From positions 1 through 15,012 of the forward strand of contig CAJGCF010000037.1 in the NCBI GenBank assembly GCA_904501865.1: a DNA stretch of 15,012 nt, in the 5' to 3' direction. This document shows positions 1 to 7,904 of the stretch, piece by piece. Every line of letters begins with the position of its first letter. Position 1 is the stretch's first letter. The translations under genes and the position numbers were made by a program. Source of the stretch: an uncultured Clostridia bacterium (GTDB lineage Bacteria; Bacillota; Clostridia; Oscillospirales; CAG-272). The notes below the pieces were generated by a model. That model had not been told where the DNA came from. It made no database searches and saw only the letters and a program-made list of their open reading frames with translations.

Positions 1-511
1 AAGAAAGGCTCTTGAGGACAGAATAATCCACGAGGCGAGAAGCATCAGAAAATACATAAGCGTTCCAAAGACCACTCCGTTTGCCATAATGTACCTCGCA
101 AGCGAGGGACTCTACGCGGAGATCGCGTCGTCGCCCAACGCCATCCCGGAAAGACTGCAATCCGAGTTCAATATCATGGTCGCTGGTCCCTCCACTGTCA
201 CGGCTCTGCTCAACTCTCTCTCAATGGGCTTTAAAATAGCCGCAATCAATGAAAAAGCCAACGAGGTGCGCAAGATACTCTCGGCAGTCAAATCACAATA
301 TGACACGTTCTCGGGCGTTCTCGCCAAGGCTAAAAAGAAGATAGACGAGGCAGGCAAGTCTCTTGACGAGGCTCAACACAGAAACAACATAATTCAGAAA
401 AAGCTTAAGGCTATTGAGGAGGTCGACGTACAACAGTCCGACGACATTCTCGGCATCGCCTCTGAGGAGCTCTATCTCCCCGAGGTCGATGAGGATATTT
501 CCGATAATTGA
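1..511 (+). CDS. rmuC: RmuC family DNA recombination protein, 3' part only
   Basis: The open frame enters from the left edge (first full codon at nt 2) and gives 169 C-terminal residues. RmuC proteins are predicted nuclease-fold proteins with a coiled-coil N-terminus that limit recombination at short inverted repeats; the exact activity is poorly defined. The family signature is visible: YISVPKTTPFAIMYLASEGL followed by YAEI, then IMVAGPSTVTALLNSLSMGF and the helix that begins KANEVRKIL. The rest is charged helix (about residues 95-140) likely to form a coiled coil, ending in an acidic tail. An internal ATG at 89 is not the real start, because conserved RmuC sequence continues upstream of it. 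The stop is followed after 12 nt by the next gene, so the two are probably co-transcribed. The N-terminal half, including any membrane anchor, is outside the window. Confidence 0.93.
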   Translation, partial: RKALEDRIIHEARSIRKYISVPKTTPFAIMYLASEGLYAEIASSPNAIPERLQSEFNIMVAGPSTVTALLNSLSMGFKIAAINEKANEVRKILSAVKSQYDTFSGVLAKAKKKIDEAGKSLDEAQHRNNIIQKKLKAIEEVDVQQSDDILGIASEELYLPEVDEDISDN

Positions 512-523
512 AAGGTTTAAAAT

Positions 524-1741
524 ATGCTATTAGCTGCTACTTGTCTTTTTGGGCTTGAAAGACAGCTCGGAGAGGAAATAGATGCCCTCGGACTTAAGAG
601 AGTGGAGACTATTGACGGTCGCGTTCTCTTTGAGGGTGAAGAAAAGGATATTGCGCGCGCGAACATCAATCTGCGCTTGGCGGAGCGTGTTTTTATAGTA
701 CTCGGGCGCTTTCACGCCGAGAGCTTTACTCAGCTTTTTGACGGCACAAACGCTCTGCGCTGGGAGGAATGGATAGGAAGGCTTGACGAATTCCCCGTTT
801 CGGGGCATTCTATCAAAAGCAAGCTGACATCTATTCCCGACTGTCAGAGCATCGTCAAAAAAGCCATAGTTGACCGTCTTTCAGGCGCGTACGGCATCTC
901 ATGGTTTGAGGAAACAGGTGTCAGATACAAGATAGAGTTCTTTATTCTAAAGGACGAGGCTATGCTGATGATAGACACCTCCGGACTCGCTCTGCACAAA
1001 AGAGGCTATCGCCCTGACGCAGGTGCCGCACCCTTGCGTGAGACCTTGGCGGCTGCCATCGCGCTTACAAGCAGACCGCAGGAGGATATTCTGTTCTGGG
1101 ACCCCTTTTGCGGCTCTGGAACCATTGCTATCGAAGCGGCTATGATAGCCCGCAAGATAGCCCCAGGTCTCAACCGCAGATTTGCCGCGGAGGGCTTTGC
1201 GAGAGTTGGGAAGTCTATTTGGCTTGATGCGCGTGACGAGGCTATGTCGTTTGAAATAAAGGATTCTAAATTCGAGGCGTGGGCGTCCGACATTGACGAG
1301 GAGATATTGGATATCACCTACGAGAACGCTTTGCGCGCGGGAGTTGAGGAAAATCTCAACATCTTTTGCGCAGACGCGAGAAAAATAAAAAAGCCCGACG
1401 GCAGAAGAGGATCTATCGTTTGCAATCCCCCATACGGCGAAAGAATGGGAGAGTTGCGCGAGATCGAGCAGCTATACCGTGAAATAGGACATAATTTCAA
1501 GCACTTTGATCCGTGGCACATATACGTAATAACCTCCTGCGAGTATTTTGAAAAGCTATACGGCAGACGCGCGGACAAAACAAGAAAGCTTTACAACGGT
1601 ATGCTTCCCTGCTCCTTCTATCAGTTCTTCAAGCCCGAGGGAGACAAGCCCACGTACAATAAAAACAATAACGTCAAAGGGCAGGCTCATTATTCAAGGA
1701 GCGCAAATCACGGGCGTGACGTACACAAGAAAAACAAATGA
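524..1741 (+). CDS. THUMP-domain class I SAM-dependent rRNA methyltransferase (RlmL/YpsC type)
   Basis: This 405-residue protein is a probable 23S rRNA guanine-N2 methyltransferase, like the N-terminal half of E. coli RlmL and B. subtilis YpsC. Residues 1-about 155 fit the ferredoxin-like plus THUMP RNA-binding module, with a typical start MLLAATCLFGLERQLGEEI. Residues about 160-375 are the Rossmann methyltransferase. The SAM loop is DPFCGSGT at 193-200, an acidic SAM-contact stretch ASDID lies at 254-258, and the catalytic NPPYGER at 301-307 is the NPPY motif of base-amino methyltransferases. The length is slightly above the roughly 380 residues usual for YpsC, because of a basic, Asn/Lys/His-rich tail after residue 373. 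The start is supported by AAAGG upstream. It sits 12 nt after rmuC and 20 nt before rsmA, so two rRNA methyltransferases are adjacent. The exact target base is inferred from the family. Confidence 0.9.
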   Translation: MLLAATCLFGLERQLGEEIDALGLKRVETIDGRVLFEGEEKDIARANINLRLAERVFIVLGRFHAESFTQLFDGTNALRWEEWIGRLDEFPVSGHSIKSKLTSIPDCQSIVKKAIVDRLSGAYGISWFEETGVRYKIEFFILKDEAMLMIDTSGLALHKRGYRPDAGAAPLRETLAAAIALTSRPQEDILFWDPFCGSGTIAIEAAMIARKIAPGLNRRFAAEGFARVGKSIWLDARDEAMSFEIKDSKFEAWASDIDEEILDITYENALRAGVEENLNIFCADARKIKKPDGRRGSIVCNPPYGERMGELREIEQLYREIGHNFKHFDPWHIYVITSCEYFEKLYGRRADKTRKLYNGMLPCSFYQFFKPEGDKPTYNKNNNVKGQAHYSRSANHGRDVHKKNK

Positions 1742-1761
1742 TTTTGAAAGGATAACTTTCC

Positions 1762-2628
1762 ATGCTAAACCTCTGCGACCCCAAGACCATAAGACAGGTC
1801 ATGGATATGTTCGGACTGAATTTCAAAAAGGAATTCGGTCAGAACTTCCTTACAGATAATATGACCGTTGAGGATATAGCCGACGCCTGCAACGACGACA
1901 AGGATATTACCGTCGTCGAGATAGGTCCGGGAATAGGCTGTATGACGCGCGAGCTCTGCGAAAGATATTCACGCGTTATAGCCTTCGAGATAGACACGGG
2001 GCTTATTCCCGTGCTAAAATACACCCTTGACGGTTACAAAAACGTAACGGTTATAAACGAGGACGTGATGAAGGCAGACCTTGCCTCCATTCTCGCGCCC
2101 TATTTTGAAATGGGAAAGGTCGCCGTGTGCGCCAATCTCCCCTATTATATCACCACGCCTATTCTGATGAAGCTAATTGAAAGCAAACTCCCGTTTGACA
2201 GTATTACCGTTATGGTACAGACAGAGGTCGCAGAGCGACTTGCGGCAGGCGCGGGCGGCAAGAATTGCGGTGCCATTACTGCCGCCATTGATTATTACGG
2301 ACACGCCGAAATGCTATTCACTGTCAGCGCGGACAGATTTATGCCCCCGCCTAAGGTAAATTCCTCTGTCGTTCGCATAGATCTCTGGAAGGATAAGCCC
2401 ATAAAGCCTATCGATGAGGCACTTTTCTTCAGAACTGTCAAGGCGGCGTTTGAGCAAAGAAGAAAAACTCTGCCAAATTCTCTGGCAACGGGATTTCCCG
2501 AGATATCAAAGGAAAGACTCAGCGAGATAATAGTATCCTGCGGTCACAGAGCTGATATCCGCGGAGAAAAGCTCACTGTCGCGGACTTCTGTGCTCTGTC
2601 TGACGCAATCTATAAGGAACTCAACTAA
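1762..2628 (+). CDS. rsmA: 16S rRNA (adenine1518-N6/adenine1519-N6)-dimethyltransferase
   Basis: This is RsmA (KsgA), 288 residues, close to the family norm. It dimethylates two adjacent adenines in the terminal helix 45 loop of 16S rRNA and acts as a late checkpoint in 30S subunit assembly. Visible motifs in order are FGQNFL at 25-30 (the family N-terminal signature), EIGPGIG at 53-59 (SAM-binding motif I), FEID at 75-78 (acidic residue for the SAM ribose), and NLPYYITTPIL from 125, the NLPY catalytic motif of adenine-N6 methyltransferases. AAFEQRRKTL in the C-terminal RNA-binding region is also typical. The ATG at 1762 is preceded by GAAAGGA and gives the expected N-terminus. It lies 20 nt after the upstream methyltransferase gene and 13 nt before the lysozyme gene on the same strand. 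Confidence 0.97.
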   Translation: MLNLCDPKTIRQVMDMFGLNFKKEFGQNFLTDNMTVEDIADACNDDKDITVVEIGPGIGCMTRELCERYSRVIAFEIDTGLIPVLKYTLDGYKNVTVINEDVMKADLASILAPYFEMGKVAVCANLPYYITTPILMKLIESKLPFDSITVMVQTEVAERLAAGAGGKNCGAITAAIDYYGHAEMLFTVSADRFMPPPKVNSSVVRIDLWKDKPIKPIDEALFFRTVKAAFEQRRKTLPNSLATGFPEISKERLSEIIVSCGHRADIRGEKLTVADFCALSDAIYKELN

Positions 2629-2641
2629 AACAGGTGCTTTT

Positions 2642-4366
2642 ATGAAATTTTTGCGTTTATTTTTTCTGATTTGTCTGATTCTGTGCGTGATGTCAGCAGT
2701 ATCCTGTTCCCGTGAATGTTCTCATGAGAATATGGTCGAAAGCATCAATGACCCCACGTGTACTCAAAGCGGAAATATCACGTATTCCTGCTCGGACTGT
2801 GATTATTTCTATGTATCCGAGATAAAGAGTCCTACGGGACATAGCTTTGAAAAAACCTCGTACAGTGCCACCTGCACTACCGACGGATACACGGAATACG
2901 TCTGCGAGTGCGGTGAAAGCTTCACATCTGATTATACGTCAGCTTGGGGGCATAAATTTCAGGATACGGTAACCGCTCCCGATTGCAACAACGGGGGTTA
3001 CACTACCCACAAATGCAACACCTGCGGATATTCCCTTACCGATTCTTTCACCTCTCCGGAGGGACACGATTTTGAAAAGGTCACAACTCCCCCGACCTGC
3101 ACCGAGCAAGGCTTTTCTACCTACACGTGTGACTGCGGAGAGACGTACGTCTCAGATCAAGTGGAACCTACCGGACATACTTTTGCAGATAATATCATTT
3201 CTGAGGTGTCCTGCACCCAGCGAGGAGAGATATCATACACCTGCGAATGCGGATATTCATACAGTGAAATAACAGCCCCCGAGGGACACAGCTTCTCGAG
3301 GCTGGTCATAATGCCCACCCTTTCGGATATGGGATACACTCAATACGAGTGTGACAAGTGTGAATTTGAATACACAGGAGATTATCGCTTTTATAGCTCT
3401 ATCTTACAGAACGCTTATGCGCCGAGCGGCGAGTCGCTGGCTCTCGGCATAGACGTTTCTATGTATAACTACAAGACAAATCCCGACGGAAGCTATATCC
3501 CTCTTGATTGGCAGGCGGTCAAGACCGCGGGAGTTGATTACGTCATTATCAAAGCGGGAAGCTCTTGGCGCGAGAATTACACTCTTGGCGGAAAAGAGGC
3601 GACTTTTGAACAAAGCTATGCCGACGCAAAGGCGGCAGGGCTCGACGTTGGTGTGTATTTCTACACGTACGCTAAAACGGTGAACCAGATATTGCTTGAC
3701 GCAGACCTTCTCTTATCCATTCTTGAAGGAAAGCAATTCGAGTATCCTATATATCTTGACCTTGAGGACGAATCATTACAGGATATTCCTCCCGAGCAGA
3801 TTACCGAAATGTGTGTAAAGTTCTTCACCGTCCTGCAACGCGCGGGATATTACACGGGACTTTACGTCAACAACGAGTGGCTACATAACAAGGTACAGAC
3901 CGAGCAGGCACTCTCTAAATTCGAGATATGGTACGCTCGCTATCCCGAGCCCTCTGAGGACGGAAGCCTTCCTATATGGAATACCGAATCCTACGGACAG
4001 CATCTCGGCATGTGGCAGTTTACCGACTCAGCCTCAATAGAAGGTATTGATGAGATGTCGTTTGATATGAACTTTGCCTACAAGGACTACCCCTCCCTTA
4101 TAGTCGATGGAGGATTCAACGGATATGAGAGTGACGTCAAGTTTATGGATTCCGACAAGGAATTTGTTTGGGTCATAGCAAATGCCCTGACCGTGCGAAG
4201 CTCCGAGGATTTTTCATCTACTGACAATGTTATAGGATATCTCGGCTACGGACAAAGGATTCAAGTTCTTGAAAGGTCAGAATCTTACACAAAAGTAATA
4301 TACAAGGGACAGGTCGCTTATATAAGCGCTAATCCCATATACGTTTCCTTTGAAGGTCTTACTTAA
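2642..4366 (+). CDS. Putative cell-surface lipoprotein: Cys-rich repeats, GH25 lysozyme domain, SH3-like domain
   Basis: This is a 574-residue secreted cell-wall hydrolase. Residues 1-21 form a hydrophobic signal peptide, ending at SAVSC with Cys22 as the probable lipidation site. Residues 26-248 hold six degenerate cysteine-rich repeats. Residues about 267-485 are a GH25 (Chalaropsis-type) muramidase: LALGIDVSMY places Asp271, YPIYLDLEDE places the likely catalytic Glu375, and YYTGLYVNNEW, the WYARY segment and MWQFTD follow in family order. GH25 enzymes cleave the MurNAc-GlcNAc bond of peptidoglycan. Residues about 508-568 resemble a bacterial SH3 domain (ANALTVRSS, then QRIQVLE and AYISANPIYV). 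The ATG at 2642 was chosen because it begins the signal peptide and follows AGGTG; an in-frame ATG at 2591 would add residues overlapping rsmA. Substrate detail and lipidation are inferred. Confidence 0.9.
   Translation: MKFLRLFFLICLILCVMSAVSCSRECSHENMVESINDPTCTQSGNITYSCSDCDYFYVSEIKSPTGHSFEKTSYSATCTTDGYTEYVCECGESFTSDYTSAWGHKFQDTVTAPDCNNGGYTTHKCNTCGYSLTDSFTSPEGHDFEKVTTPPTCTEQGFSTYTCDCGETYVSDQVEPTGHTFADNIISEVSCTQRGEISYTCECGYSYSEITAPEGHSFSRLVIMPTLSDMGYTQYECDKCEFEYTGDYRFYSSILQNAYAPSGESLALGIDVSMYNYKTNPDGSYIPLDWQAVKTAGVDYVIIKAGSSWRENYTLGGKEATFEQSYADAKAAGLDVGVYFYTYAKTVNQILLDADLLLSILEGKQFEYPIYLDLEDESLQDIPPEQITEMCVKFFTVLQRAGYYTGLYVNNEWLHNKVQTEQALSKFEIWYARYPEPSEDGSLPIWNTESYGQHLGMWQFTDSASIEGIDEMSFDMNFAYKDYPSLIVDGGFNGYESDVKFMDSDKEFVWVIANALTVRSSEDFSSTDNVIGYLGYGQRIQVLERSESYTKVIYKGQVAYISANPIYVSFEGLT
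2717..3385 (+). repeat. Six tandem cysteine-rich protein repeats within the GH25 lipoprotein gene
   Basis: The encoded residues 26-248 contain six units of about 28-46 residues. The pattern is roughly C-T-x3-G-x3-Y-x-C-x(1 or 2)-C, an aromatic residue a few positions on, then P-x-G-H-x-F. The close cysteine pairs are CSDC, CEC, CNTC, CDC, CEC and CDKC, so CxxC and CxC spacings are mixed. Five of the units end with a Gly-His pair. The sixth keeps the CxxC pair but has lost the first Cys and the terminal GH. The pattern suggests small metal-binding or disulfide-stabilised modules that space the enzyme from the membrane. Bound metal is inference. The DNA copies have diverged, so this is an old expansion. 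Confidence 0.85.
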
Positions 4367-4370
4367 AGAT

Positions 4371-4403
4371 AAAAGCTGTTGGCGATTGTCAACAGCTTTT
4401 TTA
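4371..4403. terminator. Bidirectional intrinsic terminator between the GH25 gene and typA
   Basis: A 13-bp stem (4371-4383 with 4388-4400, one G-U pair) closes a GATT loop. The stem starts with four A and ends with a T run, so it works as an A-flanked, T-tailed hairpin in both directions. It lies 4 nt after the + strand lysozyme stop and just past the - strand typA stop at 4408, as expected for convergent genes sharing a terminator. Confidence 0.9.
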
Positions 4404-4407
4404 TTTG

Positions 4408-6255
4408 TTATTTTCCTGCCTCTGCGGCTCTGCGAGCCTTCATCATTTCCTTCATACGAAGCTCGGTATTAAGTATCTTCTTACGTAAACGAATGGATTT
4501 CGGAGTTACCTCTATAAGCTCGTCGTCCAAAATAAATTCTATCGCTTCCTCAAGGCTGAACACCTTGGGAGGCGTGAGCAGAAGCTTTTCATCGGCTCCC
4601 GAGGAACGTATAGCCGTAAGATGCTTCTCCTTGCAGGGATTGACCGCTATATCGTCGTTCTTGGGATTCTCTCCGACTATCATTCCCTCATACACCTCGG
4701 TCTGAGGTCCAACAAACATCTGGCCTCTGTCCTGAGTGTTATAAAGTCCGTATCTGGTTGTAACGCCCGACTCACTTGCGATAAGAACGCCCGTGAATCT
4801 CATAATGACTCCACCGCGATAGGGCTGATATCCGTCAAACAGCGTATTGAGAACTCCCTCGCCGTGAGTTGCCGACAAAAATTCCGAGCGGTATCCGAAC
4901 AGACATCTGGACGGAATACTGTACTCTATTCTCATTCTATCACCCACGGGGTTCATTTCAATGAGGTCTCCCTTACGCTGACCAAGCTTTTCTATGACCG
5001 CGCCTACGTACTCGTTGGGCACGTCAAGCGTTACTCTTTCCATAGGCTCGCACTTCTCGCCGTCTATCTCCTTGAATATTACCTTGGGGTTGGAGCAGGT
5101 CATCTCGTAGCCCTCACGGCGCATATTCTCAAGAAGTATGGACAGGTGCATCTCTCCGCGTCCCGACACTATAAACTCGTCGGTGGTGTCGCCGTCACGC
5201 ACACGCAAGGAAACGTCCTTGAGAAGCTCGCGGTACAGTCTTTCACGGAGCTGACGCGACGTAACGAATTTGCCCTCCTTGCCTGCCAAGGGGCTCGTGT
5301 TCACCGAGAACGTCATCTCGACGGTGGGCTCACTAACCTTTACAAACTCAAGCGGTTCGGGATTGGTCGTGCAGGTGAGCGTATCTCCGATAGAGATATC
5401 TCCCGCACCAGAGAAGCATATTATATCGCCCATTTTCGCTTCCTCGACGGGAACACGCACAAGTCCGTCTATCTGATACAAGGAAACGACCTTAGTCCTT
5501 CTGGGCTTTTCATCGCGCTTGTGATAGTTGCAGACAAGCACCTCTTGGCCAACCCTTATCTGTCCTCTCTCTATTCTGCCTATTCCTATTCTTCCAACAT
5601 AGTCGTTATAGTCCACAGAGGAGATAAGCACCTGAAGGTCTCCGTCAACATCTCCCTCGGGAGCAGGAATATACTCCAGGATAGTCTCAAACAATGGGGT
5701 GAGGTCTTTTCCGTCCTCATCATAGGGAGAAAACGTAGCCGTGCCCGCTCTACCGGAGCAATAAAGCATAGGAGAGTCAAGCTGCTCGTCATTTGCGCCA
5801 AGGTCGATAAGAAGCTCGAGTATCTCATCCTCTACCTCACCAAGACGCGCGTCGGGCTTGTCTATCTTATTTATACAGACTATGACCTTATGATTGAGCT
5901 CAAGAGCGCGCTTGAGCACAAATCTCGTCTGGGGCATAGGTCCCTCTGCCGCGTCAACCAGGAGAATAACTCCGTTGACCATTTTGAGTACTCGCTCGAC
6001 CTCGCCGCCGAAATCCGCGTGTCCGGGAGTGTCGACGATATTTATCTTTACGTCCTTATAGTGTACCGCCGTATTTTTGGCGAGTATGGTAATTCCTCTC
6101 TCCTTCTCAATATCGTCGGAGTCCATTACGCGAGTAACAGTTTCCTGATTGTCTCTGTATATGCCTCCCTGCTTCAGAAGGCCGTCTACAAGTGTTGTTT
6201 TTCCGTGGTCAACGTGTGCTATTATCGCCACGTTTCTCAAATCTTCTCTTACCAT
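4408..6255 (-). CDS. typA: Translational GTPase TypA/BipA
   Basis: This 615-residue protein is TypA (BipA), a ribosome-binding GTPase of the EF-G/LepA superfamily that assists 50S assembly and stress or cold adaptation. The GTPase motifs are all present: AHVDHGKT at 13-20 (G1), KERGITI at 51-57 (switch I), DTPGHADF at 75-82 (G3), NKID at 129-132 (G4) and CSGRA ending near 170 (G5). Domain II, domain III (PTVEMTFSVNTSPLAGKEGK is BipA-like) and domain V (GRGEMHLSILLENMRREGYE) follow. The C-terminal domain is the BipA-specific one, lacking the EF-G domain IV, which separates it from EF-G and tetracycline-resistance factors. The start follows AAGGAG at good spacing. It is a single-gene unit with its own promoter and a terminator shared with the convergent gene. 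Confidence 0.97.
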   Translation of the reverse strand: MVREDLRNVAIIAHVDHGKTTLVDGLLKQGGIYRDNQETVTRVMDSDDIEKERGITILAKNTAVHYKDVKINIVDTPGHADFGGEVERVLKMVNGVILLVDAAEGPMPQTRFVLKRALELNHKVIVCINKIDKPDARLGEVEDEILELLIDLGANDEQLDSPMLYCSGRAGTATFSPYDEDGKDLTPLFETILEYIPAPEGDVDGDLQVLISSVDYNDYVGRIGIGRIERGQIRVGQEVLVCNYHKRDEKPRRTKVVSLYQIDGLVRVPVEEAKMGDIICFSGAGDISIGDTLTCTTNPEPLEFVKVSEPTVEMTFSVNTSPLAGKEGKFVTSRQLRERLYRELLKDVSLRVRDGDTTDEFIVSGRGEMHLSILLENMRREGYEMTCSNPKVIFKEIDGEKCEPMERVTLDVPNEYVGAVIEKLGQRKGDLIEMNPVGDRMRIEYSIPSRCLFGYRSEFLSATHGEGVLNTLFDGYQPYRGGVIMRFTGVLIASESGVTTRYGLYNTQDRGQMFVGPQTEVYEGMIVGENPKNDDIAVNPCKEKHLTAIRSSGADEKLLLTPPKVFSLEEAIEFILDDELIEVTPKSIRLRKKILNTELRMKEMMKARRAAEAGK

Positions 6256-6298
6256 ACTTACTCCTTATAAGTTATTTCCGCTTTTACTCCAATTAGAT

Positions 6299-6304
6299 AT
6301 TATA
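6299..6304 (-). promoter_or_regulatory. Extended -10 promoter of typA
   Basis: On the - strand the bases 6308-6299 read ATGTTATAAT, which is a perfect TATAAT box preceded by TG one base away, the extended -10 form. The region 17 nt upstream (TTTATT) is a poor -35, as is often seen when an extended -10 is present. Transcription would begin near 6291, giving a leader of about 35 nt that carries AAGGAG before the typA ATG. Confidence 0.65.
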
Positions 6305-6387
6305 ACATATTTTTTCGAAATAATAAACCGCAAGATATGACGATATTTCACAAAATCCGCATTTTTTATTTGTGAAATTTGACAAAA

Positions 6388-6419
6388 ACCAACCCCGAGC
6401 TGATATTATCGGGGTTGGT
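6388..6419 (-). terminator. Intrinsic terminator of the sufC-sufB-ftr-trxA operon
   Basis: There is a perfect 11-bp GC-rich stem (6388-6398 with 6409-6419) with a 10-nt loop. Read on the - strand it is followed by TTTTTGTC. It lies 7 nt beyond the trxA stop codon, so it ends the whole Fe-S/thioredoxin operon. Confidence 0.9.
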
Positions 6420-6426
6420 GAAAAAT

Positions 6427-6741
6427 TTAAATATTTTTATCTAAAAACGCTTCTACCGCACTCTTAGGGTTGTAGCCTATGCTCTTTGCCGCTACCTCTC
6501 CGTTTTTTACGAGTATGAGAGTAGGAATACTGTCTATTCCGAAGGCGGTAGCAAGCTCGGGCTCATTGTCAACGTTGACCTTGCCCACCTTAATCTCACT
6601 TCTCTGCTCGGCCACCTCGTCTACTATGGGGGAGAGCATACGGCATGGTCCGCACCACTCTGCCCAAAAGTCAAGAAGCACGGGGGCTGAGGACTGCATT
6701 ACCTCACCTTCAAAATTATCCTTGGTTATTTCTATTATCAT
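6427..6741 (-). CDS. trxA: Thioredoxin
   Basis: This is a 104-residue cytoplasmic thioredoxin, the normal length for the family. It reduces protein disulfides with the dithiol WCGPC at 29-33 (Cys30 and Cys33). The fold markers are VLLDFWAEWCGPCRM, the buried acid-containing strand before it, and the cis-proline in DSIPTLILVKNG (Pro75). The start was set at 6741: a GGAG (6752-6749) sits 7 nt upstream, and the product then begins MIIEITKDNF as in other thioredoxins. A longer frame to 6792 would add 17 residues overlapping the upstream gene and has no family support. It is the last gene of the operon, 17 nt after the FTR-like gene. That adjacency suggests the two may be redox partners, which is inference. 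Confidence 0.96.
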   Translation of the reverse strand: MIIEITKDNFEGEVMQSSAPVLLDFWAEWCGPCRMLSPIVDEVAEQRSEIKVGKVNVDNEPELATAFGIDSIPTLILVKNGEVAAKSIGYNPKSAVEAFLDKNI

Positions 6742-6758
6742 AATAACGCTCCAGTTTT

Positions 6759-6956
6759 TTATTTGCTTTTGTAATAAAGCATACAGTGGCAATATCCTTC
6801 AAAGTCGGGATCCCTGATCTGTGCTTTGAATTCATCGCACATACACTTATATTCCTCTTTTCGCTCTCGACGGCAAGGGCAATACCCACCCGTGCGTTCA
6901 AGCCCCTCTTTCACGATCTTGACTATCTCAGCGTCGGGGTTTTCAATTATTTTCAT
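6759..6956 (-). CDS. Short ferredoxin:thioredoxin reductase catalytic-subunit-like protein
   Basis: This is a 65-residue protein with three cysteine pairs in the order of the FTR catalytic chain: YCPC (Cys26, Cys28), KCMC (Cys38, Cys40) and YCHC (Cys56, Cys58). In plant and cyanobacterial FTR such cysteines hold a [4Fe-4S] cluster beside a redox disulfide that reduces thioredoxin with electrons from ferredoxin. By position Cys28 and Cys58 would be the disulfide and the other four the cluster ligands. The CPC pair and the final CHCMLYY segment fit well. The spacing differs from plant FTR, with a shorter first gap and a longer second one, and the protein is far below the usual 100-plus residues. 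No FTR variable subunit gene is visible. GGGAG precedes the ATG; it starts 15 nt after the sufB-like stop. Electron donor and partner are inferred. Confidence 0.78.
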   Translation of the reverse strand: MKIIENPDAEIVKIVKEGLERTGGYCPCRRERKEEYKCMCDEFKAQIRDPDFEGYCHCMLYYKSK

Positions 6957-6971
6957 AAATTGCTCTCCCGA

Positions 6972-7904
6972 TCATTTCAAAAATCCGTTGATTATCTCTT
7001 CCTCTGCCTGCTTTTCATCAAGACCGAGAGTCATGAGCTTAATAAGCTGCTCTCCCGCAATCTTTCCAATAGCTGCCTCGTGAATAAGAGATGCCTCGGT
7101 GTTATTCGCTACTATCTTGGGCACGGCAACTACCGACGCGTTATCCATAATTATAGCGTCACACTCGGTATGTCCGGAGCACCTGTTATTGCCTATTACG
7201 TCAGATATAAATAGCTGACGTGAGTTATCCTTTGCTACCGAACGGGATACTACGTGCGTTCCGCAGTCCTCGCCTTGAAGATCCACCTTGAACTCTGTTT
7301 CGGCAAACTGCTCGCCGTGTGTCATTATTTTTTCGTGAACAATGAGCGTGGACTTGTCCTTAAGCACAGCCTCGGTCTTGCGTCTTGTGGAGTCGACACC
7401 CTTTATCTGCGTGGTCTCCATTTCCATATACGCACCCTCCTCAAGAACTACGCAGGTGGTAGGATTCATAATATTCTTGCCGTTCCCGTCTCCGTCTCCG
7501 TAATGCTTTTCGACGTACTTTATCTTGGCGTTTTTGCCAACGTAAAAGCTATGGATACCGCTGTGCTCGCTATCCTGAACGCCACAGTTGTGTATGCCGC
7601 ATCCGGCAATGATAAGAACGTCGGCACCGTCCTCAATGTGAAAGTCATTATAGACTACCTCCTTGAGTCCGCTTTCAGCCAGAATAACGGGAATGTGTAC
7701 GCTTTCTCTCTTGCCCGCCGCTTTGATATAAATGTCAATGCCGGGTTTATCCGTCTTTTTCTCGATTATAATATTTTCAGATGAGTTTTTATCAAAAGTT
7801 TCCCCGTCGACTCGTATGGAATACGCGCCTGTGGGCACTCCCTCAAGGTCAGCGACCTCGCGAAGAATATTAAGTCGCAAGCTATCAAGCTTTTTTTCTG
7901 CCAT
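6972..7904 (-). CDS. SufB/SufD-family Fe-S cluster scaffold, short SmsB-like form
   Basis: This 310-residue protein is a SufBD-family core, much shorter than the roughly 470 residues of classical SufB. It matches the short archaeal/clostridial form that pairs with a SufC-like ATPase in the minimal SMS (SmsCB) system to build Fe-S clusters. The family beta-helix core is visible: GCGIHNCGVQDSEHSGIHSF near 101-120, SRSVAKDNSRQLFISDVIGN near 220-239, then GHTECDAIIMD (Cys248) and ASLIHEAAIGKI (His275, Glu276). The last two correspond to the conserved Cys and His/Glu region of SufB. The ending EEEIINGFLK is typical. The ATG overlaps the sufC-like stop by one base (TAATG), which implies translational coupling and a stoichiometric complex. 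No cysteine desulfurase (SufS) or SufU is present nearby, so the sulfur source is unknown. Confidence 0.88.
   Translation of the reverse strand: MAEKKLDSLRLNILREVADLEGVPTGAYSIRVDGETFDKNSSENIIIEKKTDKPGIDIYIKAAGKRESVHIPVILAESGLKEVVYNDFHIEDGADVLIIAGCGIHNCGVQDSEHSGIHSFYVGKNAKIKYVEKHYGDGDGNGKNIMNPTTCVVLEEGAYMEMETTQIKGVDSTRRKTEAVLKDKSTLIVHEKIMTHGEQFAETEFKVDLQGEDCGTHVVSRSVAKDNSRQLFISDVIGNNRCSGHTECDAIIMDNASVVAVPKIVANNTEASLIHEAAIGKIAGEQLIKLMTLGLDEKQAEEEIINGFLK

Noticed and set aside
2591..2641. Upstream ATG for the GH25 lipoprotein
   Set aside because: It overlaps the end of rsmA and would put a polar stretch before a clear signal peptide; AGGTG supports the ATG at 2642.
4621..6270. 549-codon open frame on the + strand opposite typA
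   Set aside because: It is fully antisense to an unmistakable TypA with all GTPase motifs. The product shows no domain, and such long mirror frames arise from codon bias.
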